Shown here: piece by piece, positions 12,076 through 25,460 of the stretch
Layout: every line of letters begins with the position of its first letter
Numbering within the stretch: position 1 is the first letter of the stretch
Origin: Alentia gelatinosa
Lineage: Eukaryota; Annelida; Polychaeta; Phyllodocida; Polynoidae
Direction: 5' to 3'
Assembly (NCBI GenBank): GCA_950022655.1
Contig: OX465581.1
Location: 112,141,125-112,205,124 of the forward strand
DNA: 64,000 nucleotides
The notes under the pieces: generated by a model
What the model was told of the DNA's origin: nothing
The model's input: the letters and a program-made list of their open reading frames with translations, nothing else
Database searches by the model: none
Position numbers and translations under genes: made by a program

Positions 12076-12456
12076 TTAAACGTCGGCTGCCAAGGTTCAG
12101 TGTAACTGCAAATTTACCATCTGCAACTGTGGCCCACATTTCAGTGAAACGTGGCTGTCTGAGCTGCTGTGGCTCAGTGTAAATCTGGCATTAGATGCAC
12201 CATCGCCTTCATCCAGCAGGGCAACATGCTGGATTTGTTGTTTTACTGGATGAACTTTCTGATTGAGATAGTATGTATCCTGGAGAAGTTCAGTCAGCAG
12301 AACCCGGAACCAGGATGTTGTAATTAGTAAAATGTTTCCTGATATGGCGATTAAATCCGAATCTAAAACATTTTACCCGTTTTCTCTGTCACGAACAACA
12401 TGACCGGGAGTAGTGACTCTTATATGAATTAACTGTATGAACTTTCTCATTGAGAT

Positions 12457-12760
12457 ATTATCATACCCCTAATATAAAACCCCATAGGCTTAACATTGGG
12501 TTTCCGTATGCCACGCTGACTGGCATACGGATCTTTAAATGCCACTAGTGGCATACAGCATTGTTATCACGTAATATTCCAAAATCGAGGAGATAGGGTA
12601 GGATAAAATAAAAACCTGATTTGTTTTAATCTTGGCCACCGCATTCCACTCCTGAAGTTTTGGCTCCGGACTTCACTCAGCTTCGCCTCATGAAGTCACT
12701 TTGCCAAACTCCAGTCGTGGAATACGGTGGCCAAGATTAAACCTCATCCAGTTTTACGAT
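12457..12760 (+). mobile_element. Modular foldback element, arm type D (copy at 20081-20384)
   Basis: Head: TTATCATACCCCTAATA, CCATAGGCTTAACATTGGG, closing GGGTAGGATAAAATA. The hairpin arms TTTTAATCTTGGCCACCGCA and CGGTGGCCAAGATTAAACC lie at about 12630 and 12728. An inner stem, GACTTCACTCAG...TGAAGTC, encloses CTTCGCCTCA. The head belongs to the GGGGTAGGATAAA subtype shared with types E and F. Confidence 0.75.
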
Positions 12761-13079
12761 AGTATGTATCCTTGAGAAACTAGTTGTTGCTGTGAACCTG
12801 TTGAATATCCAACCACAAATATGAAAATGTCTTTTCATTCTGTCAATACCAGCAGACGACATTTACAACGCCGCTGACCGAAGCCACGGTGGCTCTTGAG
12901 TTGCCGTGTGCGGGGTCGGGCCGCCGTCGAGGTTTGTGCAATCTCATAAAAGCCGCGTATTTGATTGAATACATCATCAGCTTTCCGGATATAGACGAAT
13001 AGATCCCACAGGATAATGCAGCGCATATACGTTCTAAACGAGAATAAATCGCCACATGTCAGGTTTATAACAACCGGGT

Positions 13080-13370
13080 AAGTAGCCATTGGCAAGTCTG
13101 TCGGCGTATGGCAGCGGGCGGGGCGGCCGTCGGCCAGGCTAAGTGGCGGGCGGGACTGAGGCGCGGTTTAGCGGGCCATCTATTCATTAGATCGGGCCAT
13201 ATGGTCAGGGCTCCCGGGGCTAAGCTCAGCCGCGGGGCTGGCGGGATCCGAGCGGGGGGACCCGGCCAGCGCGCTGCCCCAGCCCGATCCCTCCTCCCTC
13301 CCTCCCTGTCCCGCACCCCTCTCCTCCCGCCACCCGCAGTCACTCTCCTAACATAGATCCTGCACCTTAC
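13080..13370. other. GC-rich patch (copy at 20704-20994)
   Basis: High GC with several CpGs (GGCGGGCGGGACTGAGGCGC), unlike the AT-rich flanks. Open frames of 82-132 codons exist on both strands and encode Ala/Arg/Pro-rich peptides, as expected of any GC-rich DNA. It could be a CpG island or a repeat head; no gene is called. Confidence 0.35.
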
Positions 13371-13928
13371 TTCCTGCCCTGCTTGTATCTCTGCTTGTAT
13401 CTCTGCACCGACCTGCCTTTTTTGGGCAAAATCTGCCCCACACGCTAGTTTTTTTAATATCATAAATTCTGAACACTTTGAGGAGTATTTTGTGCTTTAC
13501 TTGTATATAGAGATGAACTTATTGATATGGTGAATAACATACACTGCCCCTGCTCCCCCTCCTTCACCGCTCTTCTCCCACTCTCCTAGCATAGATCCTA
13601 CGCTCTACTTCCTGTAGCTGCTTATTTCTCTGCACCGACCTGCCTTTTGGGGGCAAAATCTGCCCCTTATATTTCAAAATTCTCAGATACAGAATTAGAA
13701 ACGGATTTATCCTGATTTAGTGGATCTGAAAATTGCCCAATATGCTAAGTTCTGAACACCTTGAGGAGTATTTTGTGCTTTACTTGTATATAGCGATAAA
13801 TGATATACACTGCCCCCCCCCCCACCCCCCTGGGACCTCCTCCTCCCTCCCTGTCCCCACCGCTCTTCTTCCACTCTCCTAGCATAGATCCTGCGCTCTA
13901 CTTCCTGCAGCTGCTTATTTCTCTGCTG
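13345..13928 (+). repeat. Degenerate three-unit repeat (copy at 20969-21552)
   Basis: CACTCTCCTARCATAGATCC begins units near 13342, 13578 and 13873, each followed by CTACTTCCTG and CTTATTTCTCTGC-like sequence. A GACCTGCCTTTT and TTGAGGAGTATTTTGTGCTT block is shared by the first two. A reverse-oriented relative (GAAGTAGAGCGCGGGATAT) lies near 36083. Confidence 0.75.
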
Positions 13929-14109
13929 TATTGTCTATGCAGCTCAATCCCCATATTTCCCAACTCATAATATATTTGTTATGAGTATCTTATGACGGGG
14001 CGTGTGGTGAATCCGAGGTATGACTGCACATCTGACCAGGTAAGTGATTTGAATTTTTTTGTTTTTAGATAAACTGGAAAGGATCTTCATCCACAACCAG
14101 CGATCTAAG

Positions 14110-14468
14110 GAATTCGAAATCATAATATATTTGTTGTTTGAGTTACATGACTTTTGACAGTTAGCCTGTTTTGAATCCAAATTTTGGCTAGTTCTCCCTG
14201 GTTTTAGTGGATACCTGGAGAACCATTGTTGGGTTGAGGCAAAGTTTAGTAAGTGCAAGCACTGTGAAAGATCTGCTGGGAGATTGCTTCTCTACTTCTG
14301 TGATACATGTATATTTGAGTTTCATGACTTTTGACAGTTACCCTCTTTTGAATCCAAAATGTAGGCTGGTCCCCCTTAGTTTAAGTGGATACCTGGGAAA
14401 CCAATGTTGGGTTCAAGCAGAGATTAGTAAGCGCTAGCACCACGAAATATCTGCTAGGAGAATGCTCG
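14110..14468 (+). repeat. Two-unit tandem repeat of about 178 bp (copy at 21734-22092)
   Basis: Unit landmarks CATGACTTTTGACAGTTA, GTGGATACCTGG and ATCTGCTRGGAGA occur in both halves, with roughly 80-85% similarity by eye. This is an old local duplication. No product recognised. Confidence 0.8.
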
Positions 14469-14469
14469 T

Positions 14470-14940
14470 ATCCCGCCGCCCGCAGTCTCACTCTCCCCCC
14501 TGATCCGCCGGAGCGCGCCACCCCGCGGCGTGATGTTAAAGGTGGGTGGACTGGCAGTGCCTGGCCCCAAGTAGTATATGGAGATGGGCGAGTTACGGTG
14601 GCCGGGGGCGGGCGGCCGCATTGCGCTATCATTTCTTGTTTGGACTGAGTAGAGTGTGTCAGAGTCCCTCGGGGGAGGAGGAGGATGTAACAGAGATTCT
14701 GTGTTATTTGGGGCCCAGGTGACGCTTTTGACGCTTGCTGCACAGAGTATGGGCAAGGGGAGGGGGCGGGTTATTCATTTGATAAAAAGCCTTTAGGTCG
14801 GCGAAAGCTGGCCCATCGGGACTCCACTTCCCACGGAGGATTTTAGCCATGTATATACTTTCAAGGGCTCCGGCCACAGTTAAATCACGTTGATGCATAT
14901 GATGGCCAACCTGCACGGTTTGAAAGAAATCTGAGAGTTA
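14470..14940. other. GC-rich patch and flanking unique DNA (copy at 22094-22564)
   Basis: CpG-containing sequence (GCCGGAGCGCGCCACCCCGC, later GGCCGGGGGCGGGCGGCCGC). Open frames on both strands overlap each other and show no family. Listed to cover the interval. Confidence 0.3.
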
Positions 14941-15188
14941 GGCAACTTTTATTACTTTGTGTCACCAGCATAAAAAAATTTAAACCACACCAAAGTTTTT
15001 AATATTACTTCAAATATATAATTCACTGAAGTTTGTCGGTTCTGTGAAGAAATTTGTAATACTTTTATTCTCAAATAACCTTAAAGGCTTATTCTAGCGA
15101 TCAGTGCAGGTGGAATGAGAAAGACAATTTTAGAGATATTAAGATACACATTTAGAGATATTCAGATACACGTTCCCATACTATCAGG

Positions 15189-15450
15189 AAACGTCACGAA
15201 ATTTCATACAATTGTTTGTATGGCATGAGTTGTTTTCGCAGAATGATATCACGAAGCGGAGCTGAGCGATATCTGTAGCAGAAGACAACGAATGCCATGC
15301 AAACAATTGTATGAAATTAAGTGACGTTTAGATTTCTATCTATTTTAACTTCATATGTCACCTGTAGCATATAAATATTATATGGCATAACCGTGGCATA
15401 CAGTCACTCCATGTTAAGTCTATGGAGATTTATAAGAGCGGTAGGATAAA
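15189..15450 (-). mobile_element. Modular foldback element, arm type E (copy at 22813-23074)
   Basis: Hairpin arms AAACGTCACGAAATTTCATA and ATGAAATTAAGTGACGTTT enclose further complementary sequence around ACAATTGTTTG. The loop carries ATCACGAAGCGGAGCTGAGC. The head follows with CCATGTTAAGTCTATGG and ends GGTAGGATAAA at 15450. A decayed half of this arm type sits at 61572-61690. Confidence 0.75.
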
Positions 15451-15556
15451 GTGACGTACGCACATGGTAGCGCAGACGATGTCCGTATTGTCTTCTATCA
15501 TTCACCTAATACAAAGTGTCCATAGAAGACACACAGGGAGTGCGTAGGGGTATAGC

Positions 15557-15696
15557 TAGACTTGGTAAAGTCTTTGGTTACGGACATTCATGATTAAACA
15601 CAATTAAGATAAAGTATGTTGTAGTGTGACCGGTCCAGGAATCGGGGAGAGGAGGGGTGGGGTAGGTGGACGGATACAGGGACTGGGACCAGTCTA
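15557..15696 (+). mobile_element. Mutator-like MITE, copy 1 (duplicated at 23181-23320)
   Basis: It begins TAGACTTGGTAAAGTCT and ends GGGACCAGTCTA. Flanks are GGGTATAGC and GGATATAGC (8 of 9 match), an aged 9-bp target duplication. The subterminal AGACTTG..AAGTCT palindrome and the G-rich right half match the copies at 35852, 36276, 59578 and 63256. Confidence 0.8.
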
Positions 15697-16795
15697 GGAT
15701 ATAGCCGGCGCATAAGGATATGTTATATGCTCCGGAGGCGTATAGAAAAAGAGCATACAGAAAAATAATCAATATTGTGTATTTATTAGGTCTTTTACTG
15801 CAAAGAATGCAAAGAATTGTGAAACTGTGTAGACTCCAATAACAGAATTTAACCAAAATGAGAGGGAAAAAATGTCAGTGGAGTGAACTTGTTCAAAGTA
15901 TATATGTCGTCAGATGGAGGTAACAGTATATATGCTTGACATATCATATATCATGTTCTTTTGTGCAGTTCATAATACAATGAATCTGTGTTTCTTTCAT
16001 TGCTTTCTTTCATTAACAAAAGCTGCCGTTATTCTAGGTTCATGTTTGATCTGCTTGACATACAATCTGTACATGACCATTCCCTCGATAGGTGAAGGGC
16101 GTTATCATGAAGTGAGTGATACATGATGTTACTGTATTCAACGTAACTTTGAATGGCTTTTATCAAGTTTGTCGCATCACACCGGCTCTCCTTCTACTAT
16201 TCCATTTTCGCCTATTTTAAGAGAAGGGTCTACATTTACGGAGGCAAAGCTCAGGTAAGGTTTCAGGGAACTGAAATGGTATAGAGATGAATATAGAAGT
16301 ATGAAAATACCGTTGTTTATGTTATGCACTCAGATCGCAAGTGTGTCTAACCTTGGTCGATGTGCTTGCGGAAATATAAGTTGATATTATAAAGTAACCT
16401 GAGTTATCATCTATGACATCTGAACATTGTACCCAGATCAGATGTGAAAACGTTTGGTCGATAATACACTTTGCAGATGAGAACTGACTATGCAAGGAAC
16501 CTTGATATGTGAAAGATTGATCTCCCCGGAAACGATGATCTTACAACGTACAGCATATGCTACAGTTGATGTACTAAAAGCAATATCTACATCAACTCTG
16601 CCATCGAAGGACATATCAAAGTAAACCTAATACTTTGAAATTAACTTTGGCTCCCTGTAGCTCTATACTTATTTTGAATTGGAATATCATACGCCCTAAG
16701 TTAAAAAGTGACTTTTGTAAGTCGGTTGAATCCGTCCCTGTCATATCAAAAATGCTTAAAAGTATATATCGTTATTGTCCATTGAATGGGGACTG

Positions 16796-16796
16796 T

Positions 16797-16881
<85 letters not shown>

Positions 16882-16911
16882 GTGTGTGTGTCTGTGTCTG
16901 TGTGTGTGTGT
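16796..16911 (+). repeat. (GT)n microsatellite, about 115 bp (copy at 24420-24535)
   Basis: A nearly pure TG tract, with imperfections (GTAGGTG, GTCTGTGTCTG) at the right end. The Cys-Val or Thr-His coding frames across it are artefacts of the dinucleotide. Its length is equal in both duplication copies. Confidence 0.98.
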
Positions 16912-17050
16912 ATAGGGGGAAGGTTTCAACCACTCTTTATTGGTGTGAAAGAGATCCAATCTATTTCCTCTTTATTTTCAAACAAGAGAAAGGAAATTCA
17001 TAATCTGAAAACTAAGATATCCTTGGAAAATTGGAATATGTTATGAATAT

Positions 17051-20000
17051 GGGCATAGGTTTTTTTACTTGTTTTTTAAAGCAGTATAATGGCACTTCTC
17101 AAATTAACATGGAATTAACATTCAATACTACAGAAGGTTATCCGTGCACAACATAATAAGGATTTTTGGACTGTGGAATAAGAACTATGGTTTGCCATAG
17201 CTGCTTGTCTTTTTTGGAGGAAAAGAAAAAAGACACATAGAAAACGGGACAGTTTTAACATTGGTAAAAAGAAAAAACCGTTTCGTAATACAGAACATAA
17301 ACCAAACTCATGAAAGGTTGTGCTAGATATCTTTTCACTGCGGAGGCAACTTCCCTCAGATTTTACAGGACAGAACATTGTTGAACATCATATCTAGATA
17401 CAACCAAACATTTCCAGGAGTGACAGATCACAATACAGATCACAATTTCAAGTTACATTTGTTTCTTTTCCAATACTTACATGTTATCATTGCCACTAAG
17501 TTATATCCATAAAAAGAAGCCCCTTAAAAGAAAGAGGAAGGTTAAGGAGCAAAATAGTTCATTTGACTTGACTTTGCAGCTGAGAAAAACAAATATCAAG
17601 GAGATCCATTTTAAAGGTGGGGATATTATTGCAGACACTAATATTTTGTTGAGAAGGTTATGCTGCTTTAAAACTTGGTATTGGATTTATGAGTTTTAAG
17701 TAGGTAAATACTCGACAATGGGATACTTGTTGAATTTCAGACGGTGTGTATTACCATCCTGATGAATTCATATGACAGAGTTATTTTGTAATGATAAGTA
17801 CGATATGAAATGACGGTTTTATCTTATATCGCCCATGCGAGTAGGTCAACCAAAAATATTCAAGGAAGTATAATTCTTTTAAAAGCATCAGGAGTTAAGA
17901 AGAGGCCTGGAAGATTGGCGAGAATTCTTTACAAAATGGTGTCATGTTTCAAAATTAAGCATATAAAACAAGAACATTAGGCCCCTCAAAATAAACTGAC
18001 TTGTTTCTCATCACCGCGCGCATCAGAAAAAACGATTTTAGAAGATTTCTTTTTTTCTTTTTTTAAATAGATGAACCTTGATAGAAATTATGAAAGGTAT
18101 GTGTACTTAGTATCAAATTAAAGCTCCTGATGTCAGGGATGCATTAAATGTATAGCTGGTAAAAATATGGTAACCCCGCGTAAGCAGACACCCCGCGTAA
18201 GCAGCCACTTTGGCCCGGATCAGAGGGTGTCTGCTTATGTGGGGTTTTACTGTATGTCTGCCATCTTTGATATAGCAAAAAAAAAGAAAAAAGAAAAAAA
18301 AAAGCGCCCTCGTCATATTTTTCATGGCTTGGTGATGAGAAACAAGTTTTTATTTTTTAGTGGCCTTACTTAGATATGACATTTCCTGAACATCAGCTGT
18401 ATGATGAATTACTGTTGGATCAGATTCCAAGTTCCCAAAGTGCAGTACACTTGCTCGGGTCCAAGTACAGTGTTCTGTTCATTCAGTCATTCGCCTTAAA
18501 ATACGACATCCCGCACTGACGCAAAGCGCTGAATTAATCATATGTCTTTTAGACGTGCTTCGTTAGCTGAGTTGAATTATTGAATAAATGCGTAAAAGCA
18601 AGACGTTAAAACTCGGGACTGCCTAAAATTACGCCGTTTCGATATCTGAGCTAGTGGCAAGAGTTAACCATTGAGATGTCAAAGACAGTCCCCTTGTGAG
18701 GTCAGGAACGAGCCTAACGAGGCTAGTGATTAGCCTAAGGTGGTCTAAGGTGACGTCTATCGGCTCTGTGCTCGTATTAACGTCCTTAGACATGCCCTAG
18801 ACCTCCTTAATGAAATATTCAGTACCATAGAGATTACCAACGCTGGTTTACACTGGGCCATGTCGGCCACGTTTTGGTGCTCCTTGTAGCCCCTTGGAGC
18901 ACCGTGGACACAAACGTGAGGGACGTGACACAACTCAGGGGGACGGGATGGACAAACGTGACGGACCGTGACACACCCTGGCCACCATGACTGCCAAGGA
19001 TGAATTTTGAAATGACAAAAGATTTGCCCCAGCAGCTAATAACATACTGGGCCCTCATGAGACATGATGAACGCTATATAATGTGACTGAAGATGACCAA
19101 ATGTAAGTGGCCGTACAGGGAACTGCCCACCCACAGCCAGCCACACAGGGAACCGTAGACAACGTGGCCAACTGCAGCCGAATGTACACGGTACAGGGAT
19201 CTCTGAACAAAACGGAGCCCTTAACCCTTTCAGGGCGGATAATGCCCTGAGGCATTCCCCAGCATAGACCGGATAATGCCTTGAGGCATTCCCCAGCATA
19301 GACCGGATAATGCCCTGAGGCATTCCCCAGCATAGACCGGATAATGCCTTGAGGCATTTCCCAGCATAGACCGGATAATGCCTTGAGGCATTCCCCCGCA
19401 GAAACCGGATAATGCCTTGAGGCATTATTTATGAAATTTAGTAATATTTACCATATCATTGTTTTATGAAGAAATAATCGATCAAAGAATCTGGAACTTT
19501 CAGAGAATATACCTATGATATAGTATTCAATACTGGTTGGTAAACCAAATAATATAAATAAGAATGATATGTCATATCACGTTATCAAATAATGGAATAT
19601 GGGTTTAGACAAAAATTGGCCCATCCCCTGGAGTTATACCAATCCAAAGCACCCGCCCCGATCAACAGGGCTCTGCCACAGACCCCCGTCTTTAAAGGGT
19701 TAAACGTCGGCTGCCAAGGTTCAGTGTAACTGCAAATTTACCATCTGCAACTGTGGCCCACATTTCAGTGAAACGTGGCTGTCTGAGCTGCTGTGGCTCA
19801 GTGTAAATCTGGCATTAGATGCACCATCGCCTTCATCCAGCAGGGCAACATGCTGGATTTGTTGTTTTACTGGATGAACTTTCTGATTGAGATAGTATGT
19901 ATCCTGGAGAAGTTCAGTCAGCAGAACCCGGAACCAGGATGTTGTAATTAGTAAAATGTTTCCTGATATGGCGATTAAATCCGAATCTAAAACATTTTAC

Positions 20001-23000
20001 CCGTTTTCTCTGTCACGAACAACATGACCGGGAGTAGTGACTCTTATATGAATTAACTGTATGAACTTTCTCATTGAGATATTATCATACCCCTAATATA
20101 AAACCCCATAGGCTTAACATTGGGTTTCCGTATGCCACGCTGACTGGCATACGGATCTTTAAATGCCACTAGTGGCATACAGCATTGTTATCACGTAATA
20201 TTCCAAAATCGAGGAGATAGGGTAGGATAAAATAAAAACCTGATTTGTTTTAATCTTGGCCACCGCATTCCACTCCTGAAGTTTTGGCTCCGGACTTCAC
20301 TCAGCTTCGCCTCATGAAGTCACTTTGCCAAACTCCAGTCGTGGAATACGGTGGCCAAGATTAAACCTCATCCAGTTTTACGATAGTATGTATCCTTGAG
20401 AAACTAGTTGTTGCTGTGAACCTGTTGAATATCCAACCACAAATATGAAAATGTCTTTTCATTCTGTCAATACCAGCAGACGACATTTACAACGCCGCTG
20501 ACCGAAGCCACGGTGGCTCTTGAGTTGCCGTGTGCGGGGTCGGGCCGCCGTCGAGGTTTGTGCAATCTCATAAAAGCCGCGTATTTGATTGAATACATCA
20601 TCAGCTTTCCGGATATAGACGAATAGATCCCACAGGATAATGCAGCGCATATACGTTCTAAACGAGAATAAATCGCCACATGTCAGGTTTATAACAACCG
20701 GGTAAGTAGCCATTGGCAAGTCTGTCGGCGTATGGCAGCGGGCGGGGCGGCCGTCGGCCAGGCTAAGTGGCGGGCGGGACTGAGGCGCGGTTTAGCGGGC
20801 CATCTATTCATTAGATCGGGCCATATGGTCAGGGCTCCCGGGGCTAAGCTCAGCCGCGGGGCTGGCGGGATCCGAGCGGGGGGACCCGGCCAGCGCGCTG
20901 CCCCAGCCCGATCCCTCCTCCCTCCCTCCCTGTCCCGCACCCCTCTCCTCCCGCCACCCGCAGTCACTCTCCTAACATAGATCCTGCACCTTACTTCCTG
21001 CCCTGCTTGTATCTCTGCTTGTATCTCTGCACCGACCTGCCTTTTTTGGGCAAAATCTGCCCCACACGCTAGTTTTTTTAATATCATAAATTCTGAACAC
21101 TTTGAGGAGTATTTTGTGCTTTACTTGTATATAGAGATGAACTTATTGATATGGTGAATAACATACACTGCCCCTGCTCCCCCTCCTTCACCGCTCTTCT
21201 CCCACTCTCCTAGCATAGATCCTACGCTCTACTTCCTGTAGCTGCTTATTTCTCTGCACCGACCTGCCTTTTGGGGGCAAAATCTGCCCCTTATATTTCA
21301 AAATTCTCAGATACAGAATTAGAAACGGATTTATCCTGATTTAGTGGATCTGAAAATTGCCCAATATGCTAAGTTCTGAACACCTTGAGGAGTATTTTGT
21401 GCTTTACTTGTATATAGCGATAAATGATATACACTGCCCCCCCCCCCACCCCCCTGGGACCTCCTCCTCCCTCCCTGTCCCCACCGCTCTTCTTCCACTC
21501 TCCTAGCATAGATCCTGCGCTCTACTTCCTGCAGCTGCTTATTTCTCTGCTGTATTGTCTATGCAGCTCAATCCCCATATTTCCCAACTCATAATATATT
21601 TGTTATGAGTATCTTATGACGGGGCGTGTGGTGAATCCGAGGTATGACTGCACATCTGACCAGGTAAGTGATTTGAATTTTTTTGTTTTTAGATAAACTG
21701 GAAAGGATCTTCATCCACAACCAGCGATCTAAGGAATTCGAAATCATAATATATTTGTTGTTTGAGTTACATGACTTTTGACAGTTAGCCTGTTTTGAAT
21801 CCAAATTTTGGCTAGTTCTCCCTGGTTTTAGTGGATACCTGGAGAACCATTGTTGGGTTGAGGCAAAGTTTAGTAAGTGCAAGCACTGTGAAAGATCTGC
21901 TGGGAGATTGCTTCTCTACTTCTGTGATACATGTATATTTGAGTTTCATGACTTTTGACAGTTACCCTCTTTTGAATCCAAAATGTAGGCTGGTCCCCCT
22001 TAGTTTAAGTGGATACCTGGGAAACCAATGTTGGGTTCAAGCAGAGATTAGTAAGCGCTAGCACCACGAAATATCTGCTAGGAGAATGCTCGTATCCCGC
22101 CGCCCGCAGTCTCACTCTCCCCCCTGATCCGCCGGAGCGCGCCACCCCGCGGCGTGATGTTAAAGGTGGGTGGACTGGCAGTGCCTGGCCCCAAGTAGTA
22201 TATGGAGATGGGCGAGTTACGGTGGCCGGGGGCGGGCGGCCGCATTGCGCTATCATTTCTTGTTTGGACTGAGTAGAGTGTGTCAGAGTCCCTCGGGGGA
22301 GGAGGAGGATGTAACAGAGATTCTGTGTTATTTGGGGCCCAGGTGACGCTTTTGACGCTTGCTGCACAGAGTATGGGCAAGGGGAGGGGGCGGGTTATTC
22401 ATTTGATAAAAAGCCTTTAGGTCGGCGAAAGCTGGCCCATCGGGACTCCACTTCCCACGGAGGATTTTAGCCATGTATATACTTTCAAGGGCTCCGGCCA
22501 CAGTTAAATCACGTTGATGCATATGATGGCCAACCTGCACGGTTTGAAAGAAATCTGAGAGTTAGGCAACTTTTATTACTTTGTGTCACCAGCATAAAAA
22601 AATTTAAACCACACCAAAGTTTTTAATATTACTTCAAATATATAATTCACTGAAGTTTGTCGGTTCTGTGAAGAAATTTGTAATACTTTTATTCTCAAAT
22701 AACCTTAAAGGCTTATTCTAGCGATCAGTGCAGGTGGAATGAGAAAGACAATTTTAGAGATATTAAGATACACATTTAGAGATATTCAGATACACGTTCC
22801 CATACTATCAGGAAACGTCACGAAATTTCATACAATTGTTTGTATGGCATGAGTTGTTTTCGCAGAATGATATCACGAAGCGGAGCTGAGCGATATCTGT
22901 AGCAGAAGACAACGAATGCCATGCAAACAATTGTATGAAATTAAGTGACGTTTAGATTTCTATCTATTTTAACTTCATATGTCACCTGTAGCATATAAAT

Positions 23001-24420
23001 ATTATATGGCATAACCGTGGCATACAGTCACTCCATGTTAAGTCTATGGAGATTTATAAGAGCGGTAGGATAAAGTGACGTACGCACATGGTAGCGCAGA
23101 CGATGTCCGTATTGTCTTCTATCATTCACCTAATACAAAGTGTCCATAGAAGACACACAGGGAGTGCGTAGGGGTATAGCTAGACTTGGTAAAGTCTTTG
23201 GTTACGGACATTCATGATTAAACACAATTAAGATAAAGTATGTTGTAGTGTGACCGGTCCAGGAATCGGGGAGAGGAGGGGTGGGGTAGGTGGACGGATA
23301 CAGGGACTGGGACCAGTCTAGGATATAGCCGGCGCATAAGGATATGTTATATGCTCCGGAGGCGTATAGAAAAAGAGCATACAGAAAAATAATCAATATT
23401 GTGTATTTATTAGGTCTTTTACTGCAAAGAATGCAAAGAATTGTGAAACTGTGTAGACTCCAATAACAGAATTTAACCAAAATGAGAGGGAAAAAATGTC
23501 AGTGGAGTGAACTTGTTCAAAGTATATATGTCGTCAGATGGAGGTAACAGTATATATGCTTGACATATCATATATCATGTTCTTTTGTGCAGTTCATAAT
23601 ACAATGAATCTGTGTTTCTTTCATTGCTTTCTTTCATTAACAAAAGCTGCCGTTATTCTAGGTTCATGTTTGATCTGCTTGACATACAATCTGTACATGA
23701 CCATTCCCTCGATAGGTGAAGGGCGTTATCATGAAGTGAGTGATACATGATGTTACTGTATTCAACGTAACTTTGAATGGCTTTTATCAAGTTTGTCGCA
23801 TCACACCGGCTCTCCTTCTACTATTCCATTTTCGCCTATTTTAAGAGAAGGGTCTACATTTACGGAGGCAAAGCTCAGGTAAGGTTTCAGGGAACTGAAA
23901 TGGTATAGAGATGAATATAGAAGTATGAAAATACCGTTGTTTATGTTATGCACTCAGATCGCAAGTGTGTCTAACCTTGGTCGATGTGCTTGCGGAAATA
24001 TAAGTTGATATTATAAAGTAACCTGAGTTATCATCTATGACATCTGAACATTGTACCCAGATCAGATGTGAAAACGTTTGGTCGATAATACACTTTGCAG
24101 ATGAGAACTGACTATGCAAGGAACCTTGATATGTGAAAGATTGATCTCCCCGGAAACGATGATCTTACAACGTACAGCATATGCTACAGTTGATGTACTA
24201 AAAGCAATATCTACATCAACTCTGCCATCGAAGGACATATCAAAGTAAACCTAATACTTTGAAATTAACTTTGGCTCCCTGTAGCTCTATACTTATTTTG
24301 AATTGGAATATCATACGCCCTAAGTTAAAAAGTGACTTTTGTAAGTCGGTTGAATCCGTCCCTGTCATATCAAAAATGCTTAAAAGTATATATCGTTATT
24401 GTCCATTGAATGGGGACTGT

Positions 24421-24505
<85 letters not shown>

Positions 24506-24674
24506 GTGTGTGTGTCTGTGTCTGTGTGTGTGTGTATAGGGGGAAGGTTTCAACCACTCTTTATTGGTGTGAAAGAGATCCAATCTATTTCCTCTTTATT
24601 TTCAAACAAGAGAAAGGAAATTCATAATCTGAAAACTAAGATATCCTTGGAAAATTGGAATATGTTATGAATAT
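17051..24674 (+). repeat. 7,624-bp direct tandem duplication, copy 2
   Basis: It begins GGGCATAGGTTTTTTTACTT like copy 1 and ends TTATGAATAT before unique sequence (TGCTAAGAACTG). All features listed for copy 1 between 9427 and 17050 apply here at +7624. Preservation of the GT-tract length means either a very recent event or a duplicated assembly segment. Confidence 0.95.
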
Positions 24675-25350
24675 TGCTAAGAACTGTAGCTGCGACTGGG
24701 TGAAGTTGGATATACCGACCGTTTTCTGTGACGTGATTATAAATAAACCAATCTATACATATAGCGGCAGATATAAATGCTAATCTTTTCCACAGAAAAA
24801 ACCCTTATGAATGATAAAGGCTATTTCGGTTTCGCAAATTGGTCTTTACTACAGTAGCATTGCAACCATTATTTTCCGAGCACGCACGTAATAGCCACGA
24901 ACACAAACCTACTCAACCTACTCCATATGCTCTAATTCTAGGTGATTGCCATGTCTAGATCGTGCAGCTTTTATAAGTGAGAGGCAGAGGCGTTATCACC
25001 ACTTCCAATGAGTGTCTATGATTAGTATTCCCTGGAGAGTCCAGCAAGCTGTCAACACTTTCACAATGACACAGTGGTAGTAAACCTTGCAGCAAACCCT
25101 TAACGAAGCTGGTATGACTATCGCTGAAGCAGGCTGACAACCACCCCGACAGCTATAGCTCATATATGAAGCCCACGACATACTAATATGTATATATGCT
25201 CGCAGGAAGCCATAGAAAGGCTACAGTAATGCTGCAGATGAGCCAACCAACAGCAAATCCTCCAGTAGGCTCCTATCGGTTCATATTAACAGCATGGGTT
25301 GCAACGATGTCGCAAATAACTCTGGGAGTAGTGGAATATTTATATAGAAC
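24675..25350. other. Unique stretch, no gene recognised
   Basis: AT-rich sequence with overlapping 61-76 codon open frames on both strands. No SINE, MITE ends or hairpin were recognised. Confidence 0.45.
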
Positions 25351-25460
25351 AGGATCGAGAATTGTATCTAGATACTCAAAACTGCATGAGTTTGGATGTG
25401 CTGCAATCGTCATCGAGGGCAAGTGATGATTAAGGTGCATCCAAACGAGTGGAGTATTGT

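Larger units (their letters stand above)
11213..12193. mobile_element. MITE with CTGGTTTACACTGGGCC ends, host of a nested TTAA MITE (copy at 18837-19817)
   Basis: Left end AACGCTGGTTTACACTGGG; right end CTCAGTGTAAATCTGGCATT is its imperfect complement. Subterminal GGCCACGTTT also has an inverted partner (AAACGTGGC). An internal stem, GGTGCTCC...GGAGCACC, sits near 11255-11285. The element is interrupted at a TTAA by 11601-12075, so it is older than the insert. Confidence 0.65.
9427..17050 (+). repeat. 7,624-bp direct tandem duplication, copy 1
   Basis: Every landmark here recurs exactly 7,624 bp later: the TTAA MITE, the hairpins, the three-unit C-rich repeat and the GT microsatellite. The offset is the same at both ends, so there is no net indel. 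The junction shares only the dinucleotide AT with its flanks. I saw no substitution in the stretches I compared, but I did not align all bases. Confidence 0.95.

Noticed and set aside
13065..13463. 132-codon minus-strand frame in GC-rich DNA
   Set aside because: An overlapping plus-strand frame is equally open; GC-rich DNA lacks stop codons by chance. No family recognised.
16635..17003. Cys-Val-rich open frame
   Set aside because: Produced by the GT microsatellite.
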